From Aurantiacibacter spongiae (GTDB taxonomy: Bacteria > Pseudomonadota > Alphaproteobacteria > Sphingomonadales > Sphingomonadaceae), in contig NZ_RPFZ01000001.1 in the NCBI RefSeq assembly GCF_003815535.1, positions 1,054,001 through 1,118,000 of the forward strand: DNA of 64,000 nucleotides, given 5' to 3'. The position numbers were made by a program, and so were the translations under genes. Each line of letters begins with the position of its first letter. The first letter of the stretch is position 1. Under the pieces are notes generated by a model that saw only the letters and a list, made by a program, of their open reading frames with translations, had not been told where the DNA came from and did not search any database. Of the stretch, positions 1 to 9,786 are shown piece after piece.

Positions 1-578
1 AGATTGGCGTAGGCTCCGGCGAAGGAATGAATGCGCGCTATGGCAGTGTCGAGCGCGTTCTCTACTTCCTGCGACCCGGCCCGCCGCTTCTGCATTTCCA
101 GAAGACTGGCCGCGAGCGCGAAATTGTTCTTCGTACGGTGCTCGAGTTCCTGCATCAGAACGATGCGCCGTTCGATTTCTTCATCCCGTTCGGCCATCGC
201 GGTTCGCACCGCGCGGCGGAAGCCTTCGGCAAAGACAACGACCACCAGAGCGGACGCGGCATTGATTGCCACGCGCGATGGATCGGTAGCGACTTCGAAC
301 TGGAAAGACTGCGGAGCAGGCAGAACGAAGTACCATGCGTAGAGGAACGCTATGGTGAACGCGGTCAGGCCTCCGCGCCAGTGCCCGTATAGCGTCGCGA
401 TGAGCACGGCCGGGTAGACCAGCGCGAACGGCCCGGCCAGTGCCGCTACCGTATCGAGCAAGGAACGTAGCGCAATCATGGCCAGTGCGGCGAGCACGCC
501 GAACAGGATTTCGACCAGGTGCCGGCTGCTGCCGCGCGCGAAGCGGCGGCTAACGTCGAAACTGGCAAGCCGCTTCAT
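1..578 (-). CDS. HisKA_2-type sensor histidine kinase, 3' end cut by window edge
   Basis: The reading frame opens at the ATG at 578 and runs off the left edge, giving 192 residues. The first ~125 residues hold several hydrophobic segments resembling a DUF4118-type membrane sensor. A short charged linker leads to a phospho-acceptor block with the sequence ELEHRTKNN around His147, which is the HisKA_2 signature. The ATPase domain lies outside the window. Known role of the family: autophosphorylating sensor kinases, often in alphaproteobacterial general stress or light signalling. The stimulus is not visible. It diverges from folD across a 237-base gap in which I see no other gene. Confidence 0.85.
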   Translation of the reverse strand, partial: MKRLASFDVSRRFARGSSRHLVEILFGVLAALAMIALRSLLDTVAALAGPFALVYPAVLIATLYGHWRGGLTAFTIAFLYAWYFVLPAPQSFQFEVATDPSRVAINAASALVVVVFAEGFRRAVRTAMAERDEEIERRIVLMQELEHRTKNNFALAASLLEMQKRRAGSQEVENALDTAIARIHSFAGAYAN

Positions 579-815
579 TGCCACCCGAACCCCTCAAAGC
601 GCCGCGTATGCCGGCCAACTGGGCCGATGTATTGCGATATCCCTCAAAAGCCTATGAAATATTCCGAGTGAGGCTCGCAAGATAGGCATGCCGGGCATGC
701 AATTGAACACTGTCGGCGAAGCCGCGCCCGAATGGCCGGGAAACCACTGGCAAAGGGGTGCCATTCGCCACGTGCGCCCTTATAGGACGCAGCGAAACCG
801 ATCGGAGGAGCGGCC

Positions 816-1763
816 ATGGCCGACATCATCGATGGTCGCGCTATCGCCGGCCGGCTCGACGAGGAAACCAGGACCAAGGTGGAGGAATTGGTCGCTGCGG
901 GCTGCCAGCGTCCCGGGCTTGCGGTCATTCTGGTGGGAGATGATCCGGCCAGCGAAATCTACGTCCGGCACAAGATCCGCGCATGCGAAAGGGTTGGTAT
1001 CCGTTCGAGCAAATACGCGCTGCCCGCCGATACCGGTCAGGAAGAGCTCCTTGCGCTCATCGAAGCACTGAACGACGACGATACGGTTCACGGCATTCTC
1101 TGCCAGGTTCCCCTGCCCGACCAGATCGATACGAGGTTGGTTCTGGGCGCCATCGCTCCCGAAAAGGATGTCGACGGCTTTCATCCGGTCAATGTCGGAC
1201 GATTGTCGACTGGCACCGGGGGCATCGTGCCGTGTACGCCGCTGGGCGTAATGATGATGCTGGAAACCGTCATCGACCGGTTCGAGGGGCTGGATGCGGT
1301 GGTCATCGGCAAGTCCAACATCGTCGGCAAGCCCATCGCCAACCTGCTGCTCGATGCCGAATGTACCGTTACCGTTACGCATATTCATACCGCAGGCCTT
1401 CCCGAGATCGTGCGACAGGCCGATATCGTCGTCGCGGCCGCTGGCGCGCCCGAACTCGTGCGCGGCTTCTGGATCAAGGAAGGGGCGGTCATCATCGATG
1501 TCGGCATTACCCGCGTTCAGACGCCGGAAGGCAAGACCCGGCTTACGGGCGATGTCGCTTTCGACGAGGTGCAGCATGCGCGCGCCGTCTCGCCGGTGCC
1601 GGGCGGCGTCGGACCGATGACGATCGCCTGTCTCCTGTCGAACACGCAACGTGCCGCAAGGGCCATGATGCTGGGCGAGCGAAGCCGTGACCCGGGCATC
1701 GACTACGCAGATCTGCCGACGCGCAGCGTCCTGGCAGGCGGAGCCACGGCGGGCGAACGATGA
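816..1763 (+). CDS. folD: Methylenetetrahydrofolate dehydrogenase/cyclohydrolase FolD
   Basis: Bifunctional cytosolic enzyme of one-carbon metabolism. It oxidises 5,10-methylene-THF to methenyl-THF with NADP and hydrolyses that to 10-formyl-THF. The 315-residue product shows the family's catalytic Tyr-x3-Lys (Tyr49, Lys53), the GILCQVPLP stretch near residue 95, the cofactor loop GKSNIVGKP near residue 165 and the C-terminal PVPGGVGPMT. It is slightly longer than the usual 285-300 residues because of a C-terminal tail. An AGGAG-like sequence precedes the ATG. Its stop overlaps the next start by 4 bases, so it heads a three-gene coupled operon. Confidence 0.97.
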   Translation: MADIIDGRAIAGRLDEETRTKVEELVAAGCQRPGLAVILVGDDPASEIYVRHKIRACERVGIRSSKYALPADTGQEELLALIEALNDDDTVHGILCQVPLPDQIDTRLVLGAIAPEKDVDGFHPVNVGRLSTGTGGIVPCTPLGVMMMLETVIDRFEGLDAVVIGKSNIVGKPIANLLLDAECTVTVTHIHTAGLPEIVRQADIVVAAAGAPELVRGFWIKEGAVIIDVGITRVQTPEGKTRLTGDVAFDEVQHARAVSPVPGGVGPMTIACLLSNTQRAARAMMLGERSRDPGIDYADLPTRSVLAGGATAGER

Positions 1764-3256
1764 GCGGACCGGTACCTTCGCCCGATGTCGATATCCTGAT
1801 CGTTGGAGCCGGTATTTCCGGCATAGCGATGGCCGGGCATATCGCCCTGGAATGCCCACAGCGTAGCTACGCCATTCTGGAACGGCGCGCCAATATCGGC
1901 GGCACCTGGGATCTGTTCCGATATCCGGGCGTCCGTTCCGATTCCGACATGCATACGTTGGGCTTCGAATTCCAGCCTTGGACGCACGAAGACGCCATTG
2001 CCGATGGTCCGGCGATCCTCGAATATCTCGAACGGACGGCGCGCGAGTGCGGTGCGCTCGACCGAATTCGTTTCGACACGCTGGTCGTTTCGGCAAACTG
2101 GGACAGCGCCGGGGCGATGTGGCAAGTGGTTTCGCGCACTACCGATGGACAGGAGAGCGTTTGCAACTGTCGCTGGCTCTACCTCGCCTCGGGCTACTAC
2201 GATTATGACGAACCCTACGACGCCCGCCTGCCCGGGCTGGAAAAGTTCGGCGGAGAGGTCGTGCATCCGCAGTTCTGGCCCCAGGATCTGGACTATGCCG
2301 GCAAGGCCGTGGTGGTTGTCGGCTCGGGCGCTACAGCGGTGACGATCGTACCTGCGATGGCGCAGACGGCAGGTAGCGTCACGATGCTCCAGCGCACGCC
2401 GACCTGGATGGGAGAAGGACCACGGCGGGACAGGATAGGCGAGCTGTTGCGCCGTTGGCTGCCCGACCGCCTTGCCTATTTCCTCACCCGGCAGAAAAAC
2501 ATCGCGCTCAGATCCTATTTCTTCGACCTGTCGCGCCGCAAACCCGCCAAGGTCGCCGAAATGCTGCGCCGCCGTCTGCGCCATGCGCTGGGACCGAAAT
2601 ACACGGAGGAGCATTTCGAACCTCCCTACAACCCGTGGGAGCAGCGCCTCTGCCTCGTCCCCGATGGCGATCTGTTCGCCGCGCTGAAGGACGAGCGCGC
2701 CCGGATCGTGACCGGTCACATCGAAGGTTTCGACAGTGACGCGGTCCGCCTGACTTCGGGGGATCGTTTGGCGGCCGACATCGTCGTCACCGCGACAGGC
2801 CTGAAGCTGGTGATGGGTGGCAAGATCGACCTGACCATGGATGGCGAGCCGATCGATTTCACCGAGCACTTCTTCTATCGCGGAGCGATGTTTTCCAATG
2901 TCCCGAACCTGGCGATGGTGTTCGGCTACCTCAACGCCAGCTGGACGCTGCGGGCCGACAATGTCGCCCGCTACGTGACCGCCGTGCTCAACCATATGGA
3001 AAACACGGGCAGTACCGTAGCCATGCCGGTTCTGGCGAAGGACGCCGAGCCCCAAGTCGCCGAACCGTTCGATTATACATCGGGCTATCTGCAACGCGCA
3101 CTGTCGCTGATGCCCAAGAACGCGGCGAACCTGCCCTGGAAACTCAATCACGATTATCTCGAGGATCGGCGGGATTTTCGCAACCGACCTGTGGCGGACG
3201 GATTGCTGCGCTTCTCCAATCCGGCTGAGCTTGACCTCAAGGATGCCGCCGAATGA
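1760..3256 (+). CDS. FAD-dependent Baeyer-Villiger-type monooxygenase
   Basis: A 498-residue flavoprotein monooxygenase using FAD and NADPH to insert one oxygen atom into ketones or oxidise soft nucleophiles. An N-terminal FAD Rossmann motif GAGISG lies at residues ~16-21. The Baeyer-Villiger fingerprint FxGxxxHxxxW appears as FGGEVVHPQFW near residue 163, and a second nucleotide motif (VVVGSGATAV) follows near 185. Substrate cannot be deduced. It is coupled to folD upstream and to the CinA-like gene downstream by 4-base overlaps, a pairing whose metabolic logic is not obvious. Confidence 0.9.
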   Translation: MSGPVPSPDVDILIVGAGISGIAMAGHIALECPQRSYAILERRANIGGTWDLFRYPGVRSDSDMHTLGFEFQPWTHEDAIADGPAILEYLERTARECGALDRIRFDTLVVSANWDSAGAMWQVVSRTTDGQESVCNCRWLYLASGYYDYDEPYDARLPGLEKFGGEVVHPQFWPQDLDYAGKAVVVVGSGATAVTIVPAMAQTAGSVTMLQRTPTWMGEGPRRDRIGELLRRWLPDRLAYFLTRQKNIALRSYFFDLSRRKPAKVAEMLRRRLRHALGPKYTEEHFEPPYNPWEQRLCLVPDGDLFAALKDERARIVTGHIEGFDSDAVRLTSGDRLAADIVVTATGLKLVMGGKIDLTMDGEPIDFTEHFFYRGAMFSNVPNLAMVFGYLNASWTLRADNVARYVTAVLNHMENTGSTVAMPVLAKDAEPQVAEPFDYTSGYLQRALSLMPKNAANLPWKLNHDYLEDRRDFRNRPVADGLLRFSNPAELDLKDAAE

Positions 3257-4017
3257 ACGCTTCCGATAAGATCTGGACGGCAGCACTCGTCGTCATCGGG
3301 GACGAGATCCTCTCGGGGCGGACGCATGACAGGAATATCGCCCAGCTGGCCAGCTGGTTGCAGGTTCAGGGTATTCGCCTGGCCGAAGCGCGCGTGGTGT
3401 CCGACGACATGGACGCGATTGCAGAGGCGGTGAACACTCTGAGGGTCCGCAACGACTATCTCTTCACCACCGGCGGCATCGGACCGACGCATGACGATAT
3501 CACCGTCGATGCCGTGGCACGGGCGCTCGGCGTTGGCGTGGTCGTCCATCCGCAGGCGAGAGCGATCCTCGAACGCTATTACGCCGACAAGCCCGGGGGT
3601 CTGACCGAGGCACGGCTACGCATGGCGCGCGTGCCTGACGGGGCGGACCTGATCGAGAACCGCATGTCCGGGGCACCGGGCATCCGTATCGAGAACATCT
3701 TCCTGATGGCGGGGGTTCCGCACATCACCGCCGGCATGCTCGATTGGCTGACCGGCAGGCTGGAAGGCGGCGCACCTCTCATCTCCGAAACGGTTGGCTG
3801 CTGGACGGCAGAAAGCGAAGTCGCCGGCATTCTGCGCGAGGTGGAGAAGGCGCATGCGAACTGCCAGGTCGGTAGCTACCCCTTCTTCCGCGAAGGCCGG
3901 GTCGGAGCCAATTTCGTCATTCGCTCGACTGACCGGGAGGAGCTGGACAGCGCCGTCGACACGCTGTGCGAAGCGCTCGGCGAAGAAGGTTACGACTTCA
4001 CGCCGGGCGGCATCTGA
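3253..4017 (+). CDS. Molybdopterin-binding/CinA N-terminal-like protein
   Basis: A 254-residue protein made of a MoCF-type (MoaB/Mog-like) domain. GDEILSGRTHDRN at the start and TTGGIGPTHDD near residue 77 are the hallmark loops of this fold, here as in the N-terminal half of CinA. The C-terminal amidase domain of full CinA is absent. Family members bind molybdopterin-like or nicotinamide nucleotides, so the exact reaction is unknown. Last gene of the folD operon. Its stop lies 4 bases from the convergent SLC13 gene. Confidence 0.88.
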   Translation: MNASDKIWTAALVVIGDEILSGRTHDRNIAQLASWLQVQGIRLAEARVVSDDMDAIAEAVNTLRVRNDYLFTTGGIGPTHDDITVDAVARALGVGVVVHPQARAILERYYADKPGGLTEARLRMARVPDGADLIENRMSGAPGIRIENIFLMAGVPHITAGMLDWLTGRLEGGAPLISETVGCWTAESEVAGILREVEKAHANCQVGSYPFFREGRVGANFVIRSTDREELDSAVDTLCEALGEEGYDFTPGGI

Positions 4018-4021
4018 CAGA

Positions 4022-5818
4022 TCAGTAGACCAGCATAATCGCAAGACAGGTCGCGATACCGACCGTCAGGTTCATGGGCACGCCGATCTTGACGAAGTCC
4101 ATGAACCGGTAACTGGCCGCGCCGTAGACCAGCGTATTGGTCTGATACCCGATCGGCGTGGCGAAGCTGGCGCTGGCCCCGAACATGACCGCCACCACCA
4201 GTTGCCGAGCGTCTATCGGAGAAGTTTCGGCCAGACCGATCGCGATGGGCGTCATAATGACGGCGACAGCGTTGTTGGTCACGCTCTCGGTCAGCGCACT
4301 GGTAATCGCGTAAACGCAGATCAGGACCAGAACCGGCGACGTGACGGTCAGATAGGGTGCGACGCTTCCTACGATCAGTTCGACCGTTCCCGCATTTTCC
4401 AGACCTTTGCCCAGCGCCAGCATGGCGAAGATCAGCACGAGCGTGTTTCCGTCAAGACTGGCCCAGGCATCCTCCGGATCGATACAACGCACGAGCAGCA
4501 CGATCGCGACACCAAGCAGGGCCGTGACCTGTATCGGCATGTCGAAAACCGCCGCGCCGATGACCACCCCCGCCAGCGTAGCCACCGCCCAACCGACCTT
4601 GTTGCGGCGGAAGGCCCGCGCCGGGGCCTTCGCGACGTTGGTGAGCTGAATATTCGCCTGCAACGCTTCGGCCGCATCTGCGCCTGCTGCAACCAGCAAC
4701 CGGTCGCCGGGCCTGACGCGAACGCTCGCCAGTTCGGGTCCGGCGACGTGTCGTGGACGTGACAGGCCGAGGACACGCACTCTGACTCGCGACAGCAACG
4801 ATATTTCCGACAGCTTCCGTCCCACGATGGGATGCGTGGTCGAGACGATCGCCTCGATGTATTGCAAGTCCACCGGACGGTCCCTTCCAACGGTCGCCAC
4901 GCCCCCGCCAAGGCCCGTCAGACCGGTCCGGAAATCGGCGGCTTCGGCCAGCGAGACGAGCTCGTCGGGCGTGGCACTGACGACGAGATGATCGCCGGGC
5001 GCCAGAATCCAGCTGCCCAGGCCGCGGCGTTCCAGTTTCGCACCACGCCGCGCTGCCAGAACCTTCACCCCGGTGCGCCTGGCAAAACCGGTGCTGTCGA
5101 TACGCTGTCCGGCAAGTCGGCTGGTCGGCAACAGGACGAGATGCGACAGATAGGCGTCGCCCTCGTGTTCCGCGTCGAGCCCGCGCGAACCGCGTTCGGG
5201 AAGCAGCCAGGGGCCGAGGATCAGCAGGGTGACGAGTCCCCCCGCCGCTGCGCACAGGCCGACCACGGAAATCTCGAAAATTCCGAAGGCTGGCAGACCC
5301 TGTTCCTGGGCCACGCCATCGACCAGCAGGTTGGTCGAGGTTCCGATCAGCGTCATCGTTCCGCCAAGGATCGTGAGGTAGGAAAGAGGGATCAGCAAAC
5401 GCGTCGCGGCGATCCCGAGTACGCGGGCAATCCGCCGGACGATGGGGATCATGACGATCACGACTGGCGTATTGTTCATGAAAGCCGACGCGAGAAGGGT
5501 CCCCGCGGCCAGCTCGCCAAGGGCCATGCCCGGCTTGCGCAGGGTACGCCGGATCACCCAGCCCGAAACGGCTTCCAGCGCGCCCGTTCGCAACAGCGCG
5601 CCCGACAGGATGAACATCGCCGCGATCGTGATCGGAGCGGGGTTCGAGAATACGCCGAGAAGCTCATCCCCGTCGAGGAACCCCAGGACGAGCATCACCG
5701 CAGCACCGACCGATGCAATCACGACCGGCGGGCGCCGTTCCATGGCGAAAGCTATCAATGTTGCAAGGAGCACGAGCAGCCCGATGGCGGCGGCGTGACT
5801 GGCGATCAGCTCCCTCAT
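4022..5818 (-). CDS. SLC13/divalent-anion symporter family permease with two TrkA-C domains
   Basis: An inner-membrane transporter of about 598 residues. Hydrophobic segments form two bundles at each end, with a soluble middle (about residues 200-390) containing two TrkA-C (RCK_C) repeats. This is the layout of SLC13-like permeases annotated as sulfate, citrate or dicarboxylate carriers. The substrate is not determinable. I chose the ATG at 5818. The frame continues upstream to a TTG at 5851 without a better ribosome site. The start lies just downstream of the rplA terminator, so it probably has its own promoter. Confidence 0.88.
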   Translation of the reverse strand: MRELIASHAAAIGLLVLLATLIAFAMERRPPVVIASVGAAVMLVLGFLDGDELLGVFSNPAPITIAAMFILSGALLRTGALEAVSGWVIRRTLRKPGMALGELAAGTLLASAFMNNTPVVIVMIPIVRRIARVLGIAATRLLIPLSYLTILGGTMTLIGTSTNLLVDGVAQEQGLPAFGIFEISVVGLCAAAGGLVTLLILGPWLLPERGSRGLDAEHEGDAYLSHLVLLPTSRLAGQRIDSTGFARRTGVKVLAARRGAKLERRGLGSWILAPGDHLVVSATPDELVSLAEAADFRTGLTGLGGGVATVGRDRPVDLQYIEAIVSTTHPIVGRKLSEISLLSRVRVRVLGLSRPRHVAGPELASVRVRPGDRLLVAAGADAAEALQANIQLTNVAKAPARAFRRNKVGWAVATLAGVVIGAAVFDMPIQVTALLGVAIVLLVRCIDPEDAWASLDGNTLVLIFAMLALGKGLENAGTVELIVGSVAPYLTVTSPVLVLICVYAITSALTESVTNNAVAVIMTPIAIGLAETSPIDARQLVVAVMFGASASFATPIGYQTNTLVYGAASYRFMDFVKIGVPMNLTVGIATCLAIMLVY

Positions 5819-5893
5819 CAGCGAATCGCCACCCCCTGCCAGCAGCGCCAATCCCGCGACCTAGGTACACACTTCGATGACGGCGAAAAGCGA

Positions 5894-5928
5894 AAAGGGC
5901 CGGGAAGGCATTACCCTCCCGGCCCTTT
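5894..5928 (-). terminator. Rho-independent terminator of rplKA
   Basis: A perfect 12-base inverted repeat (arms 5894-5905 and 5917-5928, 11-base loop), GC-rich in its core, followed on the minus strand by a TTTT run. It lies 30 bases past the rplA stop. Confidence 0.9.
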
Positions 5929-5958
5929 CAGCCTGCTCTTCTTCGTTCGAAAGGCGCG

Positions 5959-6651
5959 TCAGGCGCCTTCGACCTCGGCGAGATCGACCTTCAGTCCCGG
6001 TCCCATCGTGCTTGTGAGCGACACCTTCTTGACGAACTTGCCCTTCGCGCCGCTCGGCTTGGCCTTCACGACGGCATCTGTCAGCGCCTTGAAGTTGGCC
6101 TTGATGTCCTCGTCCGCAAACGACAGCTTGCCGATGCCGGAGTGGATGATGCCCATCTTCTCGACACGGAACTCGACCTGGCCACCCTTGGCGTCCTTCA
6201 CGGCCTGGGCCACGTTGGGGGTTACTGTGCCCAGCTTGGGGTTCGGCATCAGACCCTTGGGGCCCAGTACCTTGCCCAGCCGCCCGACGACGCCCATCAT
6301 GTCCGGCGAAGCGATGACACGGTCGTAGTCGAGATCGCCGTTCTGCATCTCTTCCATCAGGTCCTCGGCACCAACCTTGTCGGCCCCGGCTTCCCTCGCC
6401 TCGTCCGCCTTGTCACCGCGCGCGAACACGGCAACCTTGATTTCCTTGCCGGTACCCGAAGGCAGCGACACCATTCCGCGCACCATCTGATCGGCGTGAC
6501 GCGGATCCACCCCAAGGTTCATCGCGACCTCTACCGTCTCGTCGAATCCGGCCTTGTGTTCCCTCAGCGTGGCGAGCGCCTCGTCGACGCTGTAGAGCTT
6601 TTCGGAGTCGAGTTCCGCGGTCTTCTTCTGCTTCTTGGTCAGCTGTGCCAT
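5959..6651 (-). CDS. rplA: 50S ribosomal protein L1
   Basis: Ribosomal protein L1 of the 50S stalk base. It binds 23S rRNA and in many bacteria represses its own operon. The 230-residue product starts [10 protein letters not shown], the usual L1 start, although the frame continues upstream for eight more residues inside the end of rplK. It shows the typical [15 protein letters not shown] loop in the middle. It follows rplK with a 4-base gap and ends at a strong terminator, so rplJ/rplL are not in this transcript. Confidence 0.98.
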   Translation of the reverse strand: MAQLTKKQKKTAELDSEKLYSVDEALATLREHKAGFDETVEVAMNLGVDPRHADQMVRGMVSLPSGTGKEIKVAVFARGDKADEAREAGADKVGAEDLMEEMQNGDLDYDRVIASPDMMGVVGRLGKVLGPKGLMPNPKLGTVTPNVAQAVKDAKGGQVEFRVEKMGIIHSGIGKLSFADEDIKANFKALTDAVVKAKPSGAKGKFVKKVSLTSTMGPGLKVDLAEVEGA

Positions 6652-6655
6652 CGGT

Positions 6656-7087
6656 TCAACCCTCCACCACTTCAAGACCCATCGAACGGGCGGACCCCGC
6701 GATGATCTTCATGGCCTGATCGATATCGTTGGCGTTGAGATCGGCCATCTTGGTTTCGGCGATTTCCTTGATCTGGCTCGCCTTGATCTTGCCGACGGTC
6801 TTCTTGTTCGGCTCGCCCGAACCCTTCTGCACCTTGGCCGCTTTCTTCAGCAGGAAGCTGGCGGGAGGGGTCTTGGTCACAAACGTGAAGCTGCGATCCG
6901 CATAGACCGTGATCTTGGTCGGGATCGGCGCGCCCTTCTCGAGATCCTGCGTCGCAGCGTTGAACGCCTTGCAGAATTCCATGATGTTGACGCCGCGCTG
7001 ACCGAGGGCCGGGCCAATGGGCGGAGACGGGTTGGCGGTGCCGGCGGGCACCTGAAGGTTGATGTAACCTTCGATTTTCTTGGCCAT
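6656..7087 (-). CDS. rplK: 50S ribosomal protein L11
   Basis: Ribosomal protein L11, 143 residues, part of the GTPase-associated centre and needed for RelA-type responses. The proline-rich N-terminal loop ([17 protein letters not shown]) and the C-terminal RNA-binding domain ending [12 protein letters not shown] are intact. It is first in a two-gene operon with rplA. The usual upstream partner nusG lies 4 kb away, separated by a plus-strand insertion. Confidence 0.98.
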   Translation of the reverse strand: MAKKIEGYINLQVPAGTANPSPPIGPALGQRGVNIMEFCKAFNAATQDLEKGAPIPTKITVYADRSFTFVTKTPPASFLLKKAAKVQKGSGEPNKKTVGKIKASQIKEIAETKMADLNANDIDQAMKIIAGSARSMGLEVVEG

Positions 7088-7362
7088 AATGGCTTCCTTT
7101 CACACTGCTGCCGCCCTGCTTCACCAGGCCGGCTCCTGTTAAGCGGTCAGACAGTGCGAATTGCCGCACCTCCCGCGTGGGTTCCCGATCGCTCTCGCCG
7201 GGAAGGGGCGCACATAGCGCGCGCATCCGATTTTGCAAGCGGGTCGGGGTGAACGCAGATGGTGTTGGCGGTATCGCAAGGAATTGGCGATAGCCGTCCC
7301 GCGCGGCCGATATGAACCGTGTGCACGGGATCGGATGCAGAAAGAGCGGGTCGGCGTTGAAC

Positions 7363-8130
7363 ATGGTAGCGAGCCAATATCGCGAAAAGCCGGATGGCCA
7401 GCGTCCGGATCAGCCGGGCGGTAATGGCCGTTCGCTCGGCTGGGGGCGGTTCGCGGCACAGATCGCGACGGTCGCAATCGTCTATGTCGCGGCGTCCGTG
7501 CCGCCCTTGATGATCCTCGGTACGACTTCCACGGGCGTGGCCCTGTCCGCCGTGGTGTCGATGGCGGGAGCCCTGCTGGTCGCTTGGTTCTGGCTGCACA
7601 GGGACGGTGCAACCGGTCCGGCCTTTGCTCTCGGCCGACCGCCAAGCTGGCGTAGCGCGCTGGGCTGGGCGGCGCTCGGCACGATTGGCGCGCTCGCGAT
7701 CTTCGCTGCGGGCGCCCCGCTCGTGCAGGCGTTCGGCCTCGACGCCCCGGATCCCCAGGCGGTGCTCGCGCTCGTGACCGAAAGCCCGGTTGCCTTTGTG
7801 CTGTGGGTCATCGCGGTATCGTGGGCGGCCGCCGGGTTCGGCGAGGAATTGCTGTGGCGCGGCTTCCTGATGGATCGTCTCTCGCGCCTTCCGGGGCTGC
7901 GCCGACGCGCCCCGGCGGTGCTGGTCATCCAGGCGGCACTATTCGGCCTGCCGCATGTCTATCAAGGCTGGGGCGGTGTAATCGTGACCGGAGTGGTCGG
8001 CCTGTTGTTCGGCATCATCCGCTTGCGGCAGCGCGGCAATCTGTGGGCGGCAATCATTGCGCATGCCGCGGTCGACACGGTGGTCATGGCCTCCGCGTAC
8101 GCCGGCGAGCTGGGCTGGTACGCGAATTGA
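7363..8130 (+). CDS. CPBP family intramembrane metalloprotease
   Basis: A polytopic membrane protein of 255 residues with the three CPBP/Abi motifs in order: EExxxR (FGEELLWRGF), FxxxH (LFGLPHVYQ) and HxxxD (AHAAVD). These supply the catalytic glutamates and histidines of CAAX-protease-like enzymes. Substrate unknown. Some relatives are bacteriocin-immunity proteins, others process membrane proteins. The start at 7363 is a choice, since an in-frame ATG at 7312 would add 17 polar residues. It opens the plus-strand block inserted between nusG and rplK. Confidence 0.88.
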   Translation: MVASQYREKPDGQRPDQPGGNGRSLGWGRFAAQIATVAIVYVAASVPPLMILGTTSTGVALSAVVSMAGALLVAWFWLHRDGATGPAFALGRPPSWRSALGWAALGTIGALAIFAAGAPLVQAFGLDAPDPQAVLALVTESPVAFVLWVIAVSWAAAGFGEELLWRGFLMDRLSRLPGLRRRAPAVLVIQAALFGLPHVYQGWGGVIVTGVVGLLFGIIRLRQRGNLWAAIIAHAAVDTVVMASAYAGELGWYAN

Positions 8131-8215
8131 TCCGCAAGTCTCGGCCCCGGACGGCTTTTACCTGCCGTTTACCATGAGCCGTTAACATCCTTCTCGCGAA
8201 AGGGGGAGGTTCCAG

Positions 8216-9538
8216 GTGGCGAATTCGGGAAGCACGATGGAGCGGCTGTTCGTGCTGTTCGCGTCCGTTGCCGCCGGGGGCTTGCTCGGCGGCCTCGGCG
8301 TGTCACCGTTTCCGCAGATCGCCGAGGGCGCACGAACGACTGTCGAGGCAGCGCGCGGGGCGCTGGCCGACAGGCCGGACATTCTGCTTCCCATCCGCTA
8401 TTCAGGATCGGGACTGGTCGCGAACGATCCAGCCCGGAGCCAGTCCGGGCTGACGCTAGTACAAGGCCTCCTGCCTGGCGGACCGCAAGTGCGTCTGCTG
8501 GATCATGACGGTAACGAACTGCACCGCTGGGATGTCGATTTCTTCCGGATCTGGCCCGATGCGGATGGTATTATCCCAACGAGGCGCATTCCCGTCTCGA
8601 AGAACAACTACGTCACGCAAGGCATGTGGCCGATGCGCGACGGATCGCTCATCGTGAACCTGACCGGGCTCGGCTCCGCCCGGATCGATGCGTGCTCGAA
8701 CACGGTCTGGTGATCGACGGAACCGCACCACCATTCGGTGACGCCGGTAAACGACGGGACTTTCTGGATACCGGGGCAATTTACTCCTGATGAAACGCCC
8801 GCCGGCTGGGTTCCGCAGGGAACGACACCGCGTACTCTCAACGACAAGATCGAGACGGACTACTATTACCACGACGCTGTCGTGTTGATGGATGGCAACG
8901 GCAGAACCCTGAAGAAGCTGTCGGTTCTCAAGGCCATAGTGGATGCCGGTCTCGAAGGTGCGCTCTATCAGTCGATGGTGGAGACGACATCCGACGCGAC
9001 GCATCTCAACGACATCGGGATCGTGACCGCGCCGCTCGCCGCGCGGATCGAGGGTGTCAAACCGGGCGACATTCTCGTGTCCTTGCGCGCCATGAACATG
9101 CTCGCCATCCTGGACAAGGACACGGGCGCGCTCGAATGGCACAAGCAAGGACCGTGGCTGCGCCAGCACGACCCGGATATCATGCCGGACGGGACCATAG
9201 AAATCTTCAATAACCGCAATCCGCTCATCGGATGGCAACATCCCGGCAGTCAGATCCTTCGCTACGATCCGGCGACCGAGAACACCGCGGTCGTCTTTCC
9301 CAAGGGCCGTGCCGATGCTTTCGAAACCGACACGATGGGGGTCCATCAGACGATGGCGAACGGCAATCGTCTGATCACCGAAACACGGGCGGGAAGAATT
9401 TTCGAAGTTACGCCGTCGGGCGAGGTCGTGTGGGATTATCGCTTGCCCTACGACGAGGATTACGCCGCCATGTTCACCTTCGGCATGCACGTGCCGGACG
9501 ATTATTTCGACAAGGGAATTCCGCGATGTTCAAGCTAG
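8216..9538 (+). pseudogene. Arylsulfotransferase (ASST) family protein interrupted by an in-frame TGA
   Basis: The frame starts at a GTG preceded by a strong GGGAGG ribosome site and has a hydrophobic N-terminal anchor. Codon 166 (8711-8713) is TGA. The same frame then continues without another stop to 9538, and both halves match one ASST-like beta-propeller protein of about 440 residues. Just after the stop comes a histidine-rich HHHSVTP segment. ASST proteins are periplasmic or membrane-anchored enzymes transferring sulfate between phenolic compounds. A CGA-to-TGA change or a sequence error is the simplest reading. Recoding is possible but unsupported. It sits with a sulfotransferase gene. 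Confidence 0.8.
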
Positions 9539-9786
9539 GTCACCCATCCGCCATCGCACTCGCAGCGGCATTCGCAATAGGGGCGGCTCCTGCGCACGCT
9601 TACATGGGCGCAGGGGTCGGATTGAGCGCCCTCGGTTCGATGCTGAGCTTTCTCGGCGTCATGCTGCTTATGGTGGTGGGCTTCGTCTGGTTTCCGCTGA
9701 AGCGTGCCATCCGCAAATTCACCGGAAAGAACGAGGACGCGCCCGCGGTAGAGGCCGATCGGCGCGATGACGATACGCAAACGTGA
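9526..9786 (+). CDS. Small exported membrane protein, unknown
   Basis: An 86-residue product starting inside the last codons of the ASST gene (13-base overlap). An N-terminal signal-like stretch ends APAHA. One further transmembrane helix (SFLGVMLLMVVGFVWF) and a charged tail follow. Its position, coupled on both sides, suggests it works with the ASST and sulfotransferase products, but I recognise no family. Confidence 0.7.
   Translation: MFKLGHPSAIALAAAFAIGAAPAHAYMGAGVGLSALGSMLSFLGVMLLMVVGFVWFPLKRAIRKFTGKNEDAPAVEADRRDDDTQT

Noticed and set aside
4832-6328. 498-codon plus-strand frame across the SLC13 and rplA genes
   Set aside because: It is antisense to two recognised genes and has a Gln/Arg/Asp-rich composition typical of shadow frames in GC-rich DNA.
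8711-8713. Selenocysteine at the TGA of the arylsulfotransferase
   Set aside because: I see no selenocysteine machinery in the window, no reason for selenium in this family, and did not identify a convincing hairpin right after the TGA. A point mutation is simpler.
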